From NCBI RefSeq assembly GCF_000621565.1, contig NZ_KK211305.1, forward strand, positions 62,001 to 126,000: a DNA stretch of 64,000 bases. The letters run 5' to 3'. This DNA comes from Butyrivibrio sp. LB2008. Lineage in GTDB: Bacteria > Bacillota > Clostridia > Lachnospirales > Lachnospiraceae. Below are positions 55,828 through 64,000 of this stretch, one piece after another. The notes under the pieces were generated by a model. It saw nothing but the letters and a program-made list of their open reading frames with translations, did no database searches and was not told where the DNA came from. The position numbers and the translations under genes were made by a program. The number at the start of each line of letters is the position of its first letter. Position 1 is the first letter of the stretch.

Positions 55828-56772
55828 TCAGCGCTCTGCACGCATAGGATTTTCAAGGAAATCTTTATATGCAAGCTTGATGCCTTCATCAAGCTCTGTC
55901 TTATATGTCCAGCCAAGTGACTTAGCCTTTGATACATCAAGAAGCTTTCTGGGTGTTCCGTTGGGCTTTGTGGGATCCCATCTGATCTCGCCTGTGTAGC
56001 CGATGATGGCTGCAACTTTCTCTGTGAGCTCTTTGATCGTGAGCTCTTTTCCTGTACCTGCATTGACCGTCTCGTCGCCGCTGTAGTTGTTCATAAGGAA
56101 AACACAGAGGTTTGCAAGATCATCTACATATAAGAACTCTCTCAAAGGACTTCCGTCACCCCAGCAAGTTACGTATGGGAGATTCTGCTCCTTTGCCTCA
56201 TGGAATCTTCTGATAAGTGCGGGAAGAACATGAGAGTGAGTGGGATGATAGTTGTCATTTGGTCCGTAAAGATTTGTGGGCATTACGGAAATATAATCTG
56301 TTCCATACTGCTTGTTAAGATACTCGCAGTACTTAAGACCTGATATCTTGGCGAGGGCATAAGCCTCGTTTGTTTTCTCGAGAGCAGAAGTGAGAAGACA
56401 ATCTTCTTTCATGGGCTGAGGAGCCATTCTCGGGTAGATACATGATGATCCGAGGAACTCGAGCTTTTTACAGCCGTTCTTCCAGGCAGCGTGAATAACG
56501 TTCATCTCAAGAATCATGTTCTCATACATGAAATCTGCAAGTGCCTCGGAATTTCCCATGATACCGCCGACCTTTGCAGCTGCAAGGAAAACATAATCGG
56601 GCTGTTCTTCCGCAAAGAACTTTTCAACCTCGTCCTGTCTTGTAAGATCAAGCTCTTTGTGGGTTCTTGTTATGATATTGAAGTAACCCTGGTTCTTGAG
56701 CTCTCTAACGATTGCGGATCCGACCATTCCTCTGTGGCCCGCAACATATATTTTGTCATTTTTCTCCATCAT
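55828..56772 (-). CDS. fcl: GDP-L-fucose synthase (Fcl/WcaG)
   Basis: A 314-residue SDR enzyme: [14 protein letters not shown] (NADP site, about 12-25), [15 protein letters not shown] with the YxxxK pair, and [20 protein letters not shown], a family signature. It converts GDP-4-keto-6-deoxymannose to GDP-L-fucose by epimerisation and reduction. 21 bp downstream of gmd on the minus strand; the two make GDP-L-fucose for surface glycans. Confidence 0.95.
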   Translation of the reverse strand: MMEKNDKIYVAGHRGMVGSAIVRELKNQGYFNIITRTHKELDLTRQDEVEKFFAEEQPDYVFLAAAKVGGIMGNSEALADFMYENMILEMNVIHAAWKNGCKKLEFLGSSCIYPRMAPQPMKEDCLLTSALEKTNEAYALAKISGLKYCEYLNKQYGTDYISVMPTNLYGPNDNYHPTHSHVLPALIRRFHEAKEQNLPYVTCWGDGSPLREFLYVDDLANLCVFLMNNYSGDETVNAGTGKELTIKELTEKVAAIIGYTGEIRWDPTKPNGTPRKLLDVSKAKSLGWTYKTELDEGIKLAYKDFLENPMRAER

Positions 56773-56793
56773 AATATGCGCCTCTTTTTATTA

Positions 56794-57885
56794 TTATTTA
56801 TCGATTCCTTTTTCAAGGAACTCTGCAAGATTAAATTCAACGCGTTCGTTAGCTCTTTCTGTTGCAACTTTCTTCATGTCATGCTCAACCATGATCTTAA
56901 CGAGCTCTTCGAAAGAAGTGGTCTGAGGATTCCAATGAAGCTGCTCTTTAGCCTTTGTGGGATCGCCCCAAAGGTTAACAACGTCTGTAGGTCTGTAGAA
57001 ATCAGGTGATACTTCAACAAGAACCTTACCTGTTGCCTTATCATAACCCTTTTCGTCTTCGCCTTCACCCCTGAATTCAAGCTCGATTCCGGCATAGTGG
57101 AAGGCAAGCTGAGCGAATTCTCTTACTGAGTGCTGTACACCTGTTGCGATAACGAAATCTTCAGGCTTATCATTCTGAAGAATGAGCCACATACACTCAA
57201 CATAATCCTTGGCATAACCCCAGTCACGAAGACTTGAGAGATTACCGAGGTAAAGTTTATCCTGTTTGCCCTGAGCGATTCTTGAAGCTGCGAGAGTGAT
57301 CTTACGTGTAACGAATGTCTCTCCGCGGCGCTCTGACTCGTGGTTGAAAAGAATACCTGAGCAGCAGAACATGTTGTAAGCTTCTCTGTACTCTTTGACG
57401 ATCCAGTATCCGTAGAGCTTTGCAACAGCGTAAGGGCTGTAGGGATGGAAAGGAGTTTTCTCATTCTGGGGAACTTCCTCAACTTTTCCGTAAAGCTCAG
57501 ATGTGGATGCTTGATAAATACGGCATGTATCTGTAAGACCGCACTGACGAACGGCTTCCAATATTCTTGTAACACCGACAGCGTCAACATCGGCGGTAAA
57601 TTCAGGAGAATCGAAAGAAACCTGAACATGCGACTGAGCCGCAAGGTTATAGATCTCTGTAGGACGAACCTTGGAGATTACACCTATGATACTCATTGAA
57701 TCACCGAGGTCTCCGTAATGAAGATGGAAATGAGGTTTGCCCTCAAGATGGGCGATACGCTCACGATAATCAACAGATGATCTTCTGATTATACCGTGTA
57801 CATCATATCCTTTCTCCAAAAGAAATTCTGCGAGATAGGAACCGTCCTGTCCCGTTATTCCAGTAATAAGTGCAATTTTATCCAT
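56794..57885 (-). CDS. gmd: GDP-mannose 4,6-dehydratase
   Basis: A 363-residue SDR enzyme: [20 protein letters not shown] (about 7-26), [20 protein letters not shown], and the catalytic YAVAK in [15 protein letters not shown]. It removes water from GDP-mannose to give GDP-4-keto-6-deoxy-D-mannose, which Fcl uses. First gene of the minus-strand gmd-fcl pair, divergent from the polysaccharide genes across a 185-bp spacer. Confidence 0.96.
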   Translation of the reverse strand: MDKIALITGITGQDGSYLAEFLLEKGYDVHGIIRRSSVDYRERIAHLEGKPHFHLHYGDLGDSMSIIGVISKVRPTEIYNLAAQSHVQVSFDSPEFTADVDAVGVTRILEAVRQCGLTDTCRIYQASTSELYGKVEEVPQNEKTPFHPYSPYAVAKLYGYWIVKEYREAYNMFCCSGILFNHESERRGETFVTRKITLAASRIAQGKQDKLYLGNLSSLRDWGYAKDYVECMWLILQNDKPEDFVIATGVQHSVREFAQLAFHYAGIELEFRGEGEDEKGYDKATGKVLVEVSPDFYRPTDVVNLWGDPTKAKEQLHWNPQTTSFEELVKIMVEHDMKKVATERANERVEFNLAEFLEKGIDK

Positions 57886-57982
57886 TTAGTACTCCCTATA
57901 TTTTGTAATTAATCTATCCATCAAGAGTTTCATTCTATCATAGTTTACCACTTTTTAACATGGCACTACAAATTTTTGTTCG

Positions 57983-58011
57983 TTGAAAGACAGGCGCTTT
58001 AAGTGTAAAAT
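57983..58011 (+). promoter_or_regulatory. Promoter of the polysaccharide cluster
   Basis: TTGAAA (57983-57988), 17-bp spacer, TAAAAT (58006-58011): near-consensus sigma-A, about 60 nt before the first glycosyltransferase gene. Confidence 0.75.
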
Positions 58012-58070
58012 ATTGATTAGGACTGCGCATTTATACAGTTTATACACGACGGAACAATTGGAGAAAAATT

Positions 58071-59009
58071 ATGAAGCTATTGAGCGTTATAGTTCCTTGT
58101 TATAACGAGCAGGAAAATATATGGGATTTTTACTTCGAACTTATGAAGACCGAACCCTTTTTCAAGGAGCAGGATGTGGATTTTGAGATTATCTACATAA
58201 ATGACGGATCGGTTGATAAGACAGCAGGTGTCGTAAAAGATCTCAGAACTGAAGATGAACGCGTTAAGCTGGTGAGTTTTTCCAGGAATTTTGGAAAAGA
58301 AGCAGCGATGTATGCAGGGCTTGAAAAAGCTGCGGGAGATTATGTAGCCGTGATGGACTGCGATCTTCAGGATCCGCCGAAGCTTTTGCCTGAAATGTAT
58401 AAGGCAGTTACGGAAGAGGGATATGACAGCGTAGCTACAAGGCGGGTTGACAGAAAAGGTGAGCCTCCGATCAGATCTTTTTTCGCAAGGATGTTTTACA
58501 AGCTGATTAACAAGATGTCCAAGACAGAGATCGTTGACGGTGCGAGAGACTATAGATTGATGACAAGGCAGTTTGTGGATGCAGTACTGTCTGTAAAGGA
58601 GTATAACCGCTTTTCAAAGGGAATATTCGGCTGGGTCGGCTTTAAGAATAAGTGGATCGAGTTTGAAAATGTAGAGAGAAGAAAGGGCGAGACCAAGTGG
58701 TCTTTTTGGAAGCTCTTTGCATATGCGCTTGACGGAATAGTGGCGTTCTCTACAGTTCCGCTTGCAGTTGCTTCGTTTATGGGCATGTTGCTTTGTTTTG
58801 TGGCAGTGTTTTTCATAGTTTTTATCGTTGTGAGAAAATTTGCTGTCGGAGATCCTAACAAACTTGTAGGATGGTCGTCTACAGCTTGTATTATTTTATT
58901 TGCCAGCGGAGTACAGCTTTTGTGCGTTGGAATATTGGGACAATATCTTTCAAAGACATATCTTGAAGTTAAGAAGCGCCCTTTATATATAATTAAAGAG
59001 GAAATTTAA
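58071..59009 (+). CDS. Glycosyltransferase family 2, GtrB/DPM1-like with membrane anchor
   Basis: A 312-residue GT2: SVIVPCYNEQENI at the N-terminus, metal-binding VMDCDLQDPPKLLPEM (about 96-111), MTRQFVDAVL, and two C-terminal spans (about 231-255 and 266-290). This is the GtrB/polyprenyl-phosphate hexose synthase form. It likely transfers a sugar to undecaprenyl phosphate. GGAG precedes ATG; its stop overlaps the next start (TAATG). Confidence 0.91.
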   Translation: MKLLSVIVPCYNEQENIWDFYFELMKTEPFFKEQDVDFEIIYINDGSVDKTAGVVKDLRTEDERVKLVSFSRNFGKEAAMYAGLEKAAGDYVAVMDCDLQDPPKLLPEMYKAVTEEGYDSVATRRVDRKGEPPIRSFFARMFYKLINKMSKTEIVDGARDYRLMTRQFVDAVLSVKEYNRFSKGIFGWVGFKNKWIEFENVERRKGETKWSFWKLFAYALDGIVAFSTVPLAVASFMGMLLCFVAVFFIVFIVVRKFAVGDPNKLVGWSSTACIILFASGVQLLCVGILGQYLSKTYLEVKKRPLYIIKEEI

Positions 59010-59755
59010 TGGTTAGCATAGTAGTACCCGTTTACAATGCGGCGAGATATATCAGAAAAACTATCGACATGGTCTGCGAGCAGACTTATAAAGACTGGGA
59101 GCTCATACTTGTCGATGACGCATCGCATGACAACAGCGCAGAGATCATATCCGAGATTATAGAATCAAGCGGAAAGAGAATAAGGCTTATTAGAAAAGAA
59201 ATAAATGCAGGAGCCGCAGAAGCCCGCAACACGGGAATTGATGCATCCGCAGGAAGATACATCGCATTTTTGGATGCGGACGATGTGTGGATGCCTGATA
59301 AGCTTGAGAAGCAGATAGCTTTTATGGAGAAAACAGGAGCATCATTTGCTTTTCATTCATACGAGTTTGGCGACGGACTTGCAAGACCTACCGGAAAGAT
59401 CGTTCATGTTCCGGAGACAATGAAGTTCAGGCAGGCTCTTTCAAGAACTGTTATATTTACAAGTACGGTAATGTTTGACACCGAGAAGATTGACATGGAG
59501 ATCATACACATGCCGGATGTTCCGAGTGAGGACACCGCTACATGGTGGAGAATACTTAAGAGTGGAATAATCGGATACGGTCTGGATGAGAATCTCACAA
59601 TATACAGAAGACCGCCGAAGTCACTTTCATCAAATAAGCTTGTTGCAATGGAGAGAATCTGGTTCCTTTACAGGAATATAGCTAATCTGTCGGTTTTGGA
59701 GTCATTATTTTATTTTGGAGGATGGGCGCTGCGAGCAACGCTGAGAAGGCTTTAA
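59009..59755 (+). CDS. Glycosyltransferase family 2 (A)
   Basis: A 248-residue GT2 with SIVVPVYNAARYIRKTIDMV, LVDDASHDNSAEI, and the DxD-like FLDADDVWMPDKLEKQI. No membrane span. Acceptor and donor unknown; it should add one sugar to the surface glycan on the inner membrane face. Coupled to the previous gene by a one-base overlap. Confidence 0.9.
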   Translation: MVSIVVPVYNAARYIRKTIDMVCEQTYKDWELILVDDASHDNSAEIISEIIESSGKRIRLIRKEINAGAAEARNTGIDASAGRYIAFLDADDVWMPDKLEKQIAFMEKTGASFAFHSYEFGDGLARPTGKIVHVPETMKFRQALSRTVIFTSTVMFDTEKIDMEIIHMPDVPSEDTATWWRILKSGIIGYGLDENLTIYRRPPKSLSSNKLVAMERIWFLYRNIANLSVLESLFYFGGWALRATLRRL

Positions 59756-61174
59756 GTGTCTGTGGATTATATGAAACACATTGAATCTGTAAAAAGAATT
59801 ATGGTTTTACTGTTGGGGGGTATAGGACTTGCCATGCAGACTGCTGTGTATGCGTGGTTTTGGTACACAACGTATTACCCAATCTTAAATGAAGTAAGAT
59901 TTGGACCTGAGGGCCAGAACATGGGTAGAGGTCTCTCATTTGCATTTTGGGGCCATATATTCATTTTGGCATTGTATTTTATATTACTTTTGTCTTTTTC
60001 TATTGCATATGGTGGTCTTAAGATAGGTTATCTTAAGCCTATGGATGTATTTTTATCTCAGATTTTCACGTTATTTATCGTTAATTTCATTACATATTGT
60101 CAGTATCTGATAATCAAGATAGGTTTTGTTGCTGTGATTCCCATGATTGGGATATTGGTTATACAGTTATTCCTGGCTTTTGTCTGGGCACATATAACAA
60201 ACTATATCTACATGTCGATATTCCCGCCGAGAAAGCTTCTTCTCATAAACGGAGAATATGCGGCTGATGACATTATTGCCAAATTCAACACAAGAAAAGA
60301 CAAATATCGTATCGTCAAGAAGATGAACATTTCTGAGGGCTTGGAAAAGATACATAAAGAGTGTCTTGGAGATTACGACGGAATAATCATTTGGGACGTG
60401 CCAAATCAGTACAGAAACGGACTGGTTAAATTCTGCTACGGAAACGGAAAGAGAATTTATGTCATGCCAAAGATAACGGACGTTCTGCTTAAAGGCTCAA
60501 CACAGCTTCATCTCTTTGATTCTCCGGTTTTCCTTTTGCGAGATTATTCGATTAAGATTGAACAGAGATTTATAAAGAGAATTTTGGATATAGTACTTGC
60601 TCTTGTTCTCATTGTTTTATCTTCACCTTTTATGCTTATCACAGCAATTGCCGTAAAAATGTATGACGGAGGCCCTGTTCTCTATAAGCAGGTAAGATGC
60701 ACGATCAACAGACGTGAATTTCAGATAATGAAATTCAGGAGTATGAGAGTTGACGCTGAGAAAGACGGCGTAGCAAGACTTGCATCCAAGAACGATTCAA
60801 GAATAACACCTGTAGGAAATTTTATCAGAAAATGCAGACTGGACGAACTTCCGCAGTTATTTAATATCTTAAAAGGCGATATGTCATTTATCGGTCCCAG
60901 ACCTGAGAGACCTGAGATCATTAAGCAGTATCTCGAGGATATGCCTGAGTTTGCGTTTAGAACAAGAGTAAAAGCGGGACTTGCGGGATATGCCCAGATT
61001 TATGGCAAATACAATACTACGCCTTATGACAAGCTTAAGCTTGATCTTACTTATATAGAAAATTATTCTATCTGGCTTGATATTAAACTGCTGCTTCTTA
61101 CGGCAAAGATCATGTTTACACCCGACAGTACAGAGGGCGTGGAAGAGAATCAGGTTACGGCAAAGAAAGACTGA
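59756..61174 (+). CDS. Polyprenyl-phosphate sugar transferase (WbaP/WcaJ family)
   Basis: A 472-residue initiating phosphosugar transferase. Four or five N-terminal spans and a cytosolic domain precede the conserved catalytic part: KRILDIVLALVLIVLSSP membrane helix, DGGPVLYKQVR, KCRLDELPQLFNILKGDMSF and IGPRPERPE. It attaches the first sugar-1-phosphate to undecaprenyl phosphate. Start is GTG 59756 behind GAGAAGG; ATG 59771 is an alternative. Ends overlap with the Wzz gene (TGATG). Confidence 0.93.
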   Translation: MSVDYMKHIESVKRIMVLLLGGIGLAMQTAVYAWFWYTTYYPILNEVRFGPEGQNMGRGLSFAFWGHIFILALYFILLLSFSIAYGGLKIGYLKPMDVFLSQIFTLFIVNFITYCQYLIIKIGFVAVIPMIGILVIQLFLAFVWAHITNYIYMSIFPPRKLLLINGEYAADDIIAKFNTRKDKYRIVKKMNISEGLEKIHKECLGDYDGIIIWDVPNQYRNGLVKFCYGNGKRIYVMPKITDVLLKGSTQLHLFDSPVFLLRDYSIKIEQRFIKRILDIVLALVLIVLSSPFMLITAIAVKMYDGGPVLYKQVRCTINRREFQIMKFRSMRVDAEKDGVARLASKNDSRITPVGNFIRKCRLDELPQLFNILKGDMSFIGPRPERPEIIKQYLEDMPEFAFRTRVKAGLAGYAQIYGKYNTTPYDKLKLDLTYIENYSIWLDIKLLLLTAKIMFTPDSTEGVEENQVTAKKD

Positions 61175-62367
61175 TGGAGACAGCAATGGATAAAACTTTG
61201 AGTAAATATACCGATGAAAGCTTGAATCTTAGGAGTTTTTACCTAAGGTTCCTAAAAAAAATATGGATTCTTCCGGTTGCGGCGCTGATAGGTGCTGTTA
61301 TTGCCGGAGGAATCTATTATCTTGCGACGGATGTTTTCGGACCTGCGAGGAAATATGAAGCACAGGCAAAGTTTCATCTTACTTACTCTGACGATGCTTA
61401 TATCTGCAACGAAGACGGCAACAGAGTTCTGGACTGGTATAACGGATATACATGGACTAATTTCATTTTCGATGATAACGATCTCGTTATTGAAATAGCA
61501 AAGGCTTTGAAAGAAGAAGGCGTTGATACTGCCGACAAGCATCTTAATCTTTCGGATGTGGAAGCAATAGATATAACTCCCGAGCGACTTGAGGATCTGC
61601 AGGCGGCGGGAATCGATATAACCGGAGATGAAGAGCTGGTTTCCCTTAAGGGTGAGATTCCTTCAAATGCGCGTTTTCTTTTGGTGACGATAAGAGATAC
61701 CGATAAAGAATTTGTGGAAAAGATAACGGATGCTTTTGTTGCAAGCTTGGAAAAATACCCGTCTTTTAATAAGATGCAGGCATTTGATCGCATAGTATGT
61801 CTTTCAAAGGGCGATGTTTATCTTGAGAAAGCCGATAACAAAATGGGAGTCGCAATGACAGTCGGAGCCATAGTGGCAGCTGTTTTGGCTTTCTTTGCAA
61901 TTCTTTTATATGATGCTGTCGATGAAGCCGTATATGTTCCCGAAGACCTTGAGAGAAGATACGGACTTCCGGTGCTCGGAACGGTTTTTTGCGGCGAAGA
62001 TATCGATGAACTTTTTAAAGGCGAACTTGCTGCTTTATACAATAAGTATGTTTCAGATAAGGATAATATTGTCTTTGTTTCATCAGATTCGGTAAAAGAT
62101 GCTTCTTTTTCTGGAAAAGATCTTGAGGCACTTAAGCATACACTTGGAAGCGAGTATGAGAGCAGTCTTTCTAAGATCAAGGCTGTATCTGTTTCGGATA
62201 TAGTTGCTTCGGGCGGAGCTGTTCTTGCGGTCCCTTACGGAACAAGAAACGCTGCGATGACAGAGCACGTGATCTCGTTGCTTAAAAAGCATGAGTGTCC
62301 TGTTCTCGGTGTCATTTTTACTCGCGCGGATCTTAAATTTATCAAGAGATATTACGGCGTAAAATAA
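61174..62367 (+). CDS. Wzz-like chain-length/co-polymerase protein with degenerate kinase-like tail
   Basis: A 397-residue protein with two spans (about 31-53 and 224-245) flanking an outside domain, as in Wzz/CapA proteins. After the second span, LERRYGLPVLGTV and the last ~40 residues (TRNAAMTEHVISLLKKHECP, VLGVIFTRADLKFIKRYYG) resemble a CpsD-type BY-kinase, but Walker A and B motifs are absent. It probably fixes polymer length without an active fused kinase. Confidence 0.82.
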   Translation: METAMDKTLSKYTDESLNLRSFYLRFLKKIWILPVAALIGAVIAGGIYYLATDVFGPARKYEAQAKFHLTYSDDAYICNEDGNRVLDWYNGYTWTNFIFDDNDLVIEIAKALKEEGVDTADKHLNLSDVEAIDITPERLEDLQAAGIDITGDEELVSLKGEIPSNARFLLVTIRDTDKEFVEKITDAFVASLEKYPSFNKMQAFDRIVCLSKGDVYLEKADNKMGVAMTVGAIVAAVLAFFAILLYDAVDEAVYVPEDLERRYGLPVLGTVFCGEDIDELFKGELAALYNKYVSDKDNIVFVSSDSVKDASFSGKDLEALKHTLGSEYESSLSKIKAVSVSDIVASGGAVLAVPYGTRNAAMTEHVISLLKKHECPVLGVIFTRADLKFIKRYYGVK

Positions 62368-62390
62368 GCGCCGGATAAGCGGAAGAGATT

Positions 62391-63200
62391 ATGTCAGGAA
62401 GATTACAGATATTGGTGTCATCTGTTAATAAGGATGTGCACGAACTCCCGGATAAAATGAATATTGAGACGGATGCCGTTATAGTCAATCAGCTTGTCGG
62501 AACAGGCGGAGAGTCTAAGGACGAGGTCTTTGAGACGAAAGCAGGTACGATCTGCGCATATACCAGATGCGAAAAGGGTGTTGGACTTTCGAGAAATACC
62601 GCATTGTCAAAGTCTGACAGCGAGATTATTCAGTTTGGCGACGATGATATAATTTATGACAGCGGATATTCGGAGAAGATCATAAAAGAGTTTGACGATC
62701 ATCCGGAAGCGGATATCATTCTTTTTAATGTTAAAGCGCAGGCGGGTAGAGAGACCTATTGGAATACCGATTTTGCTCAGGTTTCGTGGAAAAATTACGG
62801 CAGATATCCCGCATATGCGATTGCCGCAAGAAGGGAAAAGCTTGTTTCAAGCGACGTTAAGTATTCTCTTTTGTTCGGAGGCGGAGCGCCTTACATGAAC
62901 GGAGAGGACAGCTTGTTTTTGAATGACTGTCTGAAGGCGGGGCTTAAGATATTCAGAACACCTGTGGTACTCGGGCATGAAGAAGCCGGCGAGTCTACAT
63001 GGTTTACGGGATATACGGACAAGTTCTTTTATGACAGAGGTGTCTTGTATGCGTTTTTATACGGAGCGTTGGCCGATATTCTCGGTTTTAGATTCCTGTT
63101 CAAGTACAGAAAAGAGATGTGCGCCGAAAAGGGATTGTTTAAATGCTTCAAACTTCTTTCCGACGGGATCGGAAAAGGAAGGGAATTAAAGAAGGGATAA
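62391..63200 (+). CDS. Glycosyltransferase, GT2-like
   Basis: A 269-residue protein with a GT-A pattern: GVGLSRNTALSKSDSEIIQF then GDDDIIYDSGY (DxD-like, about 84-94) and a later GGGAPYMNGEDSLFLNDCL, which places a catalytic acid. The first ~60 residues are more diverged than a normal GT2 N-terminus. No spans. GGAAGAG precedes the ATG. It lies between the Wzz-like gene and the polymerase, so it is part of the same glycan unit. Confidence 0.8.
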   Translation: MSGRLQILVSSVNKDVHELPDKMNIETDAVIVNQLVGTGGESKDEVFETKAGTICAYTRCEKGVGLSRNTALSKSDSEIIQFGDDDIIYDSGYSEKIIKEFDDHPEADIILFNVKAQAGRETYWNTDFAQVSWKNYGRYPAYAIAARREKLVSSDVKYSLLFGGGAPYMNGEDSLFLNDCLKAGLKIFRTPVVLGHEEAGESTWFTGYTDKFFYDRGVLYAFLYGALADILGFRFLFKYRKEMCAEKGLFKCFKLLSDGIGKGRELKKG

Positions 63201-64000
63201 ATGATAGTATATTTTACATTGACGGCAGCAGTGCTTGCGCTGCTCCTCTTGGTAAAAAAGAATACTTCTGCCGGAGATATAGATGGCAGACATTTGGCTA
63301 TATACAGAGGGATGACAAGGCAGGATGCGATCAATGTCTTTGCGCTTACAGCCATTTTCCTCGGGCTCTTTGCCGTATCGGCTTTAAGGCTTAATGTAGG
63401 AAATGATTACGGACCTTATGTTGAGAGAATGCATCTTGTAAATTCCAGAACAGCGGAATGGACTCCGAAAGTTACGACAGAAGCAGGATTTAATGCGCTT
63501 GCGATTGTTATTTATAGCCTTTGCGGATTCGAAAATTACGTTCTGGTATTTGCTGTATTTGCTTTCTTCACGGTCCTTTTTTTTATGAAAGGAATATGGA
63601 GACAGAGTAAGTGGTTTGGCATGAGCTTTGCAATGTTCATGCTTCTTGGCTTTTACTTCCAGTCATTAAGTACCGTTCGTTATTATTTGGCGCTTGGAAT
63701 TGCCTTCTGTTCCATAGAATATTTGCTGAAAAAAGACTTTCCGAGATTTGTTCTTTGTATCGCGTTTGGCAGTCTTTTTCACTGGTCACTTCTTATTGTT
63801 TTACTGCTGTATCCGATCGCAATGATATCGTGGAAAAAGTGGATGTATGTCGCAGGTGCGGCTCTTGGTATATCATGTTTGTTTTTGAGACAGGTTTATG
63901 CCAATATCGCTGTAACTATATATTCTCCGTACCAAAATACATCTACATACAAGAATATGCTTGAGGGCAATATTCGTTACAGTTACATCGGAATTGCAAG
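63201..64000 (+). CDS. EpsG family polysaccharide polymerase, partial
   Basis: Open from ATG 63201 to the end of the window (266 codons seen, no stop). Polytopic, with LNVGNDYGPYVERMH early and STVRYYLALGIAFCSIEYL later, the pattern of EpsG-type polymerases. It starts right after the previous stop. It would polymerise repeat units of the surface glycan. The C-terminus is outside the window. Confidence 0.85.
   Translation, partial: MIVYFTLTAAVLALLLLVKKNTSAGDIDGRHLAIYRGMTRQDAINVFALTAIFLGLFAVSALRLNVGNDYGPYVERMHLVNSRTAEWTPKVTTEAGFNALAIVIYSLCGFENYVLVFAVFAFFTVLFFMKGIWRQSKWFGMSFAMFMLLGFYFQSLSTVRYYLALGIAFCSIEYLLKKDFPRFVLCIAFGSLFHWSLLIVLLLYPIAMISWKKWMYVAGAALGISCLFLRQVYANIAVTIYSPYQNTSTYKNMLEGNIRYSYIGIA

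Overview
The window is chromosomal DNA from a motile, low-to-moderate G+C Gram-positive bacterium, most likely a rumen or gut Lachnospiraceae of the Butyrivibrio/Pseudobutyrivibrio kind. The grounds are a CIRCE-controlled hrcA-grpE-dnaK-dnaJ operon, a Firmicutes-type SOS box, B. subtilis-like gene orders (dnaJ-prmA-rsmE-mtaB; ireB-ruvX-yrzB; mltG-trmR-trhP; mbl-flhO-flhP; comFC-yvyF; cdaA-cdaR-glmM), type III glutamine synthetase, flagellar rod genes, and no outer-membrane or sporulation genes. Genus is inference. Nearly everything is housekeeping core; there is no IS element, prophage or CRISPR array.

Layout. 1-2370: three-gene ABC-2 exporter. 2371-9640: repeat-bearing spacer, then the heat-shock operon and two methyltransferases (prmA, rsmE). 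9643-12028: cysteine desulfurase plus ThiI for 4-thiouridine in tRNA. 12029-12219: a structured spacer with a 20-bp hairpin and 16-bp direct repeats. 12220-19239: a His15-less HPr homologue, mtaB, ireB-ruvX-yrzB, RNase J, a truncated MltG-like protein, and the trmR-trhP wobble-uridine pair. 19319-24540: glutamine synthetase III, tRNA-Gln(CTG), acyl-ACP thioesterase, CvfB, a CPBP protease and YjfB. 24790-30155: a PucR/CdaR-type regulator, then ftsE-ftsX, a PcsB-like M23 hydrolase and a CtpA protease, which together form a septal peptidoglycan hydrolysis module. 30275-32279: PP2C phosphatase, PASTA-less Ser/Thr kinase and a small membrane protein, translationally coupled. 32342-37806: a lone XRE regulator divergent from SOS-controlled uvrB-uvrA. 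38096-41359: mbl and three flagellar rod genes. 41445-52690: recD2, comFC, yvyF, two unknown membrane proteins, the c-di-AMP module cdaA-cdaR-glmM, HPr, a YerB lipoprotein, rmlD and a YuiD-like protein.

52732-64000 is the accessory end: a large polytopic membrane protein, a broken or frameshifted gene of unknown function (54579-55363), a large nested inverted repeat (55635-55807), gmd-fcl for GDP-L-fucose on the minus strand, and, divergent from them, a cell-surface polysaccharide cluster (two GT2 enzymes, a polyprenyl-phosphate sugar transferase, a Wzz-like protein with a degenerate kinase-like tail, another glycosyltransferase and an EpsG-like polymerase that runs off the window). RmlD (dTDP-L-rhamnose) and Gmd/Fcl (GDP-L-fucose) suggest a deoxyhexose-containing polymer.

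No clear new multi-gene system was found. The most unusual items are the T6-tract frameshift gene, the nested perfect inverted repeat beside it, the XRE gene whose palindromic operator fills its own promoter spacer, the HPr homologue without its active histidine, the structured repeats near 2.4, 12.1 and 17.95 kb, and the Wzz protein with a kinase-like remnant.
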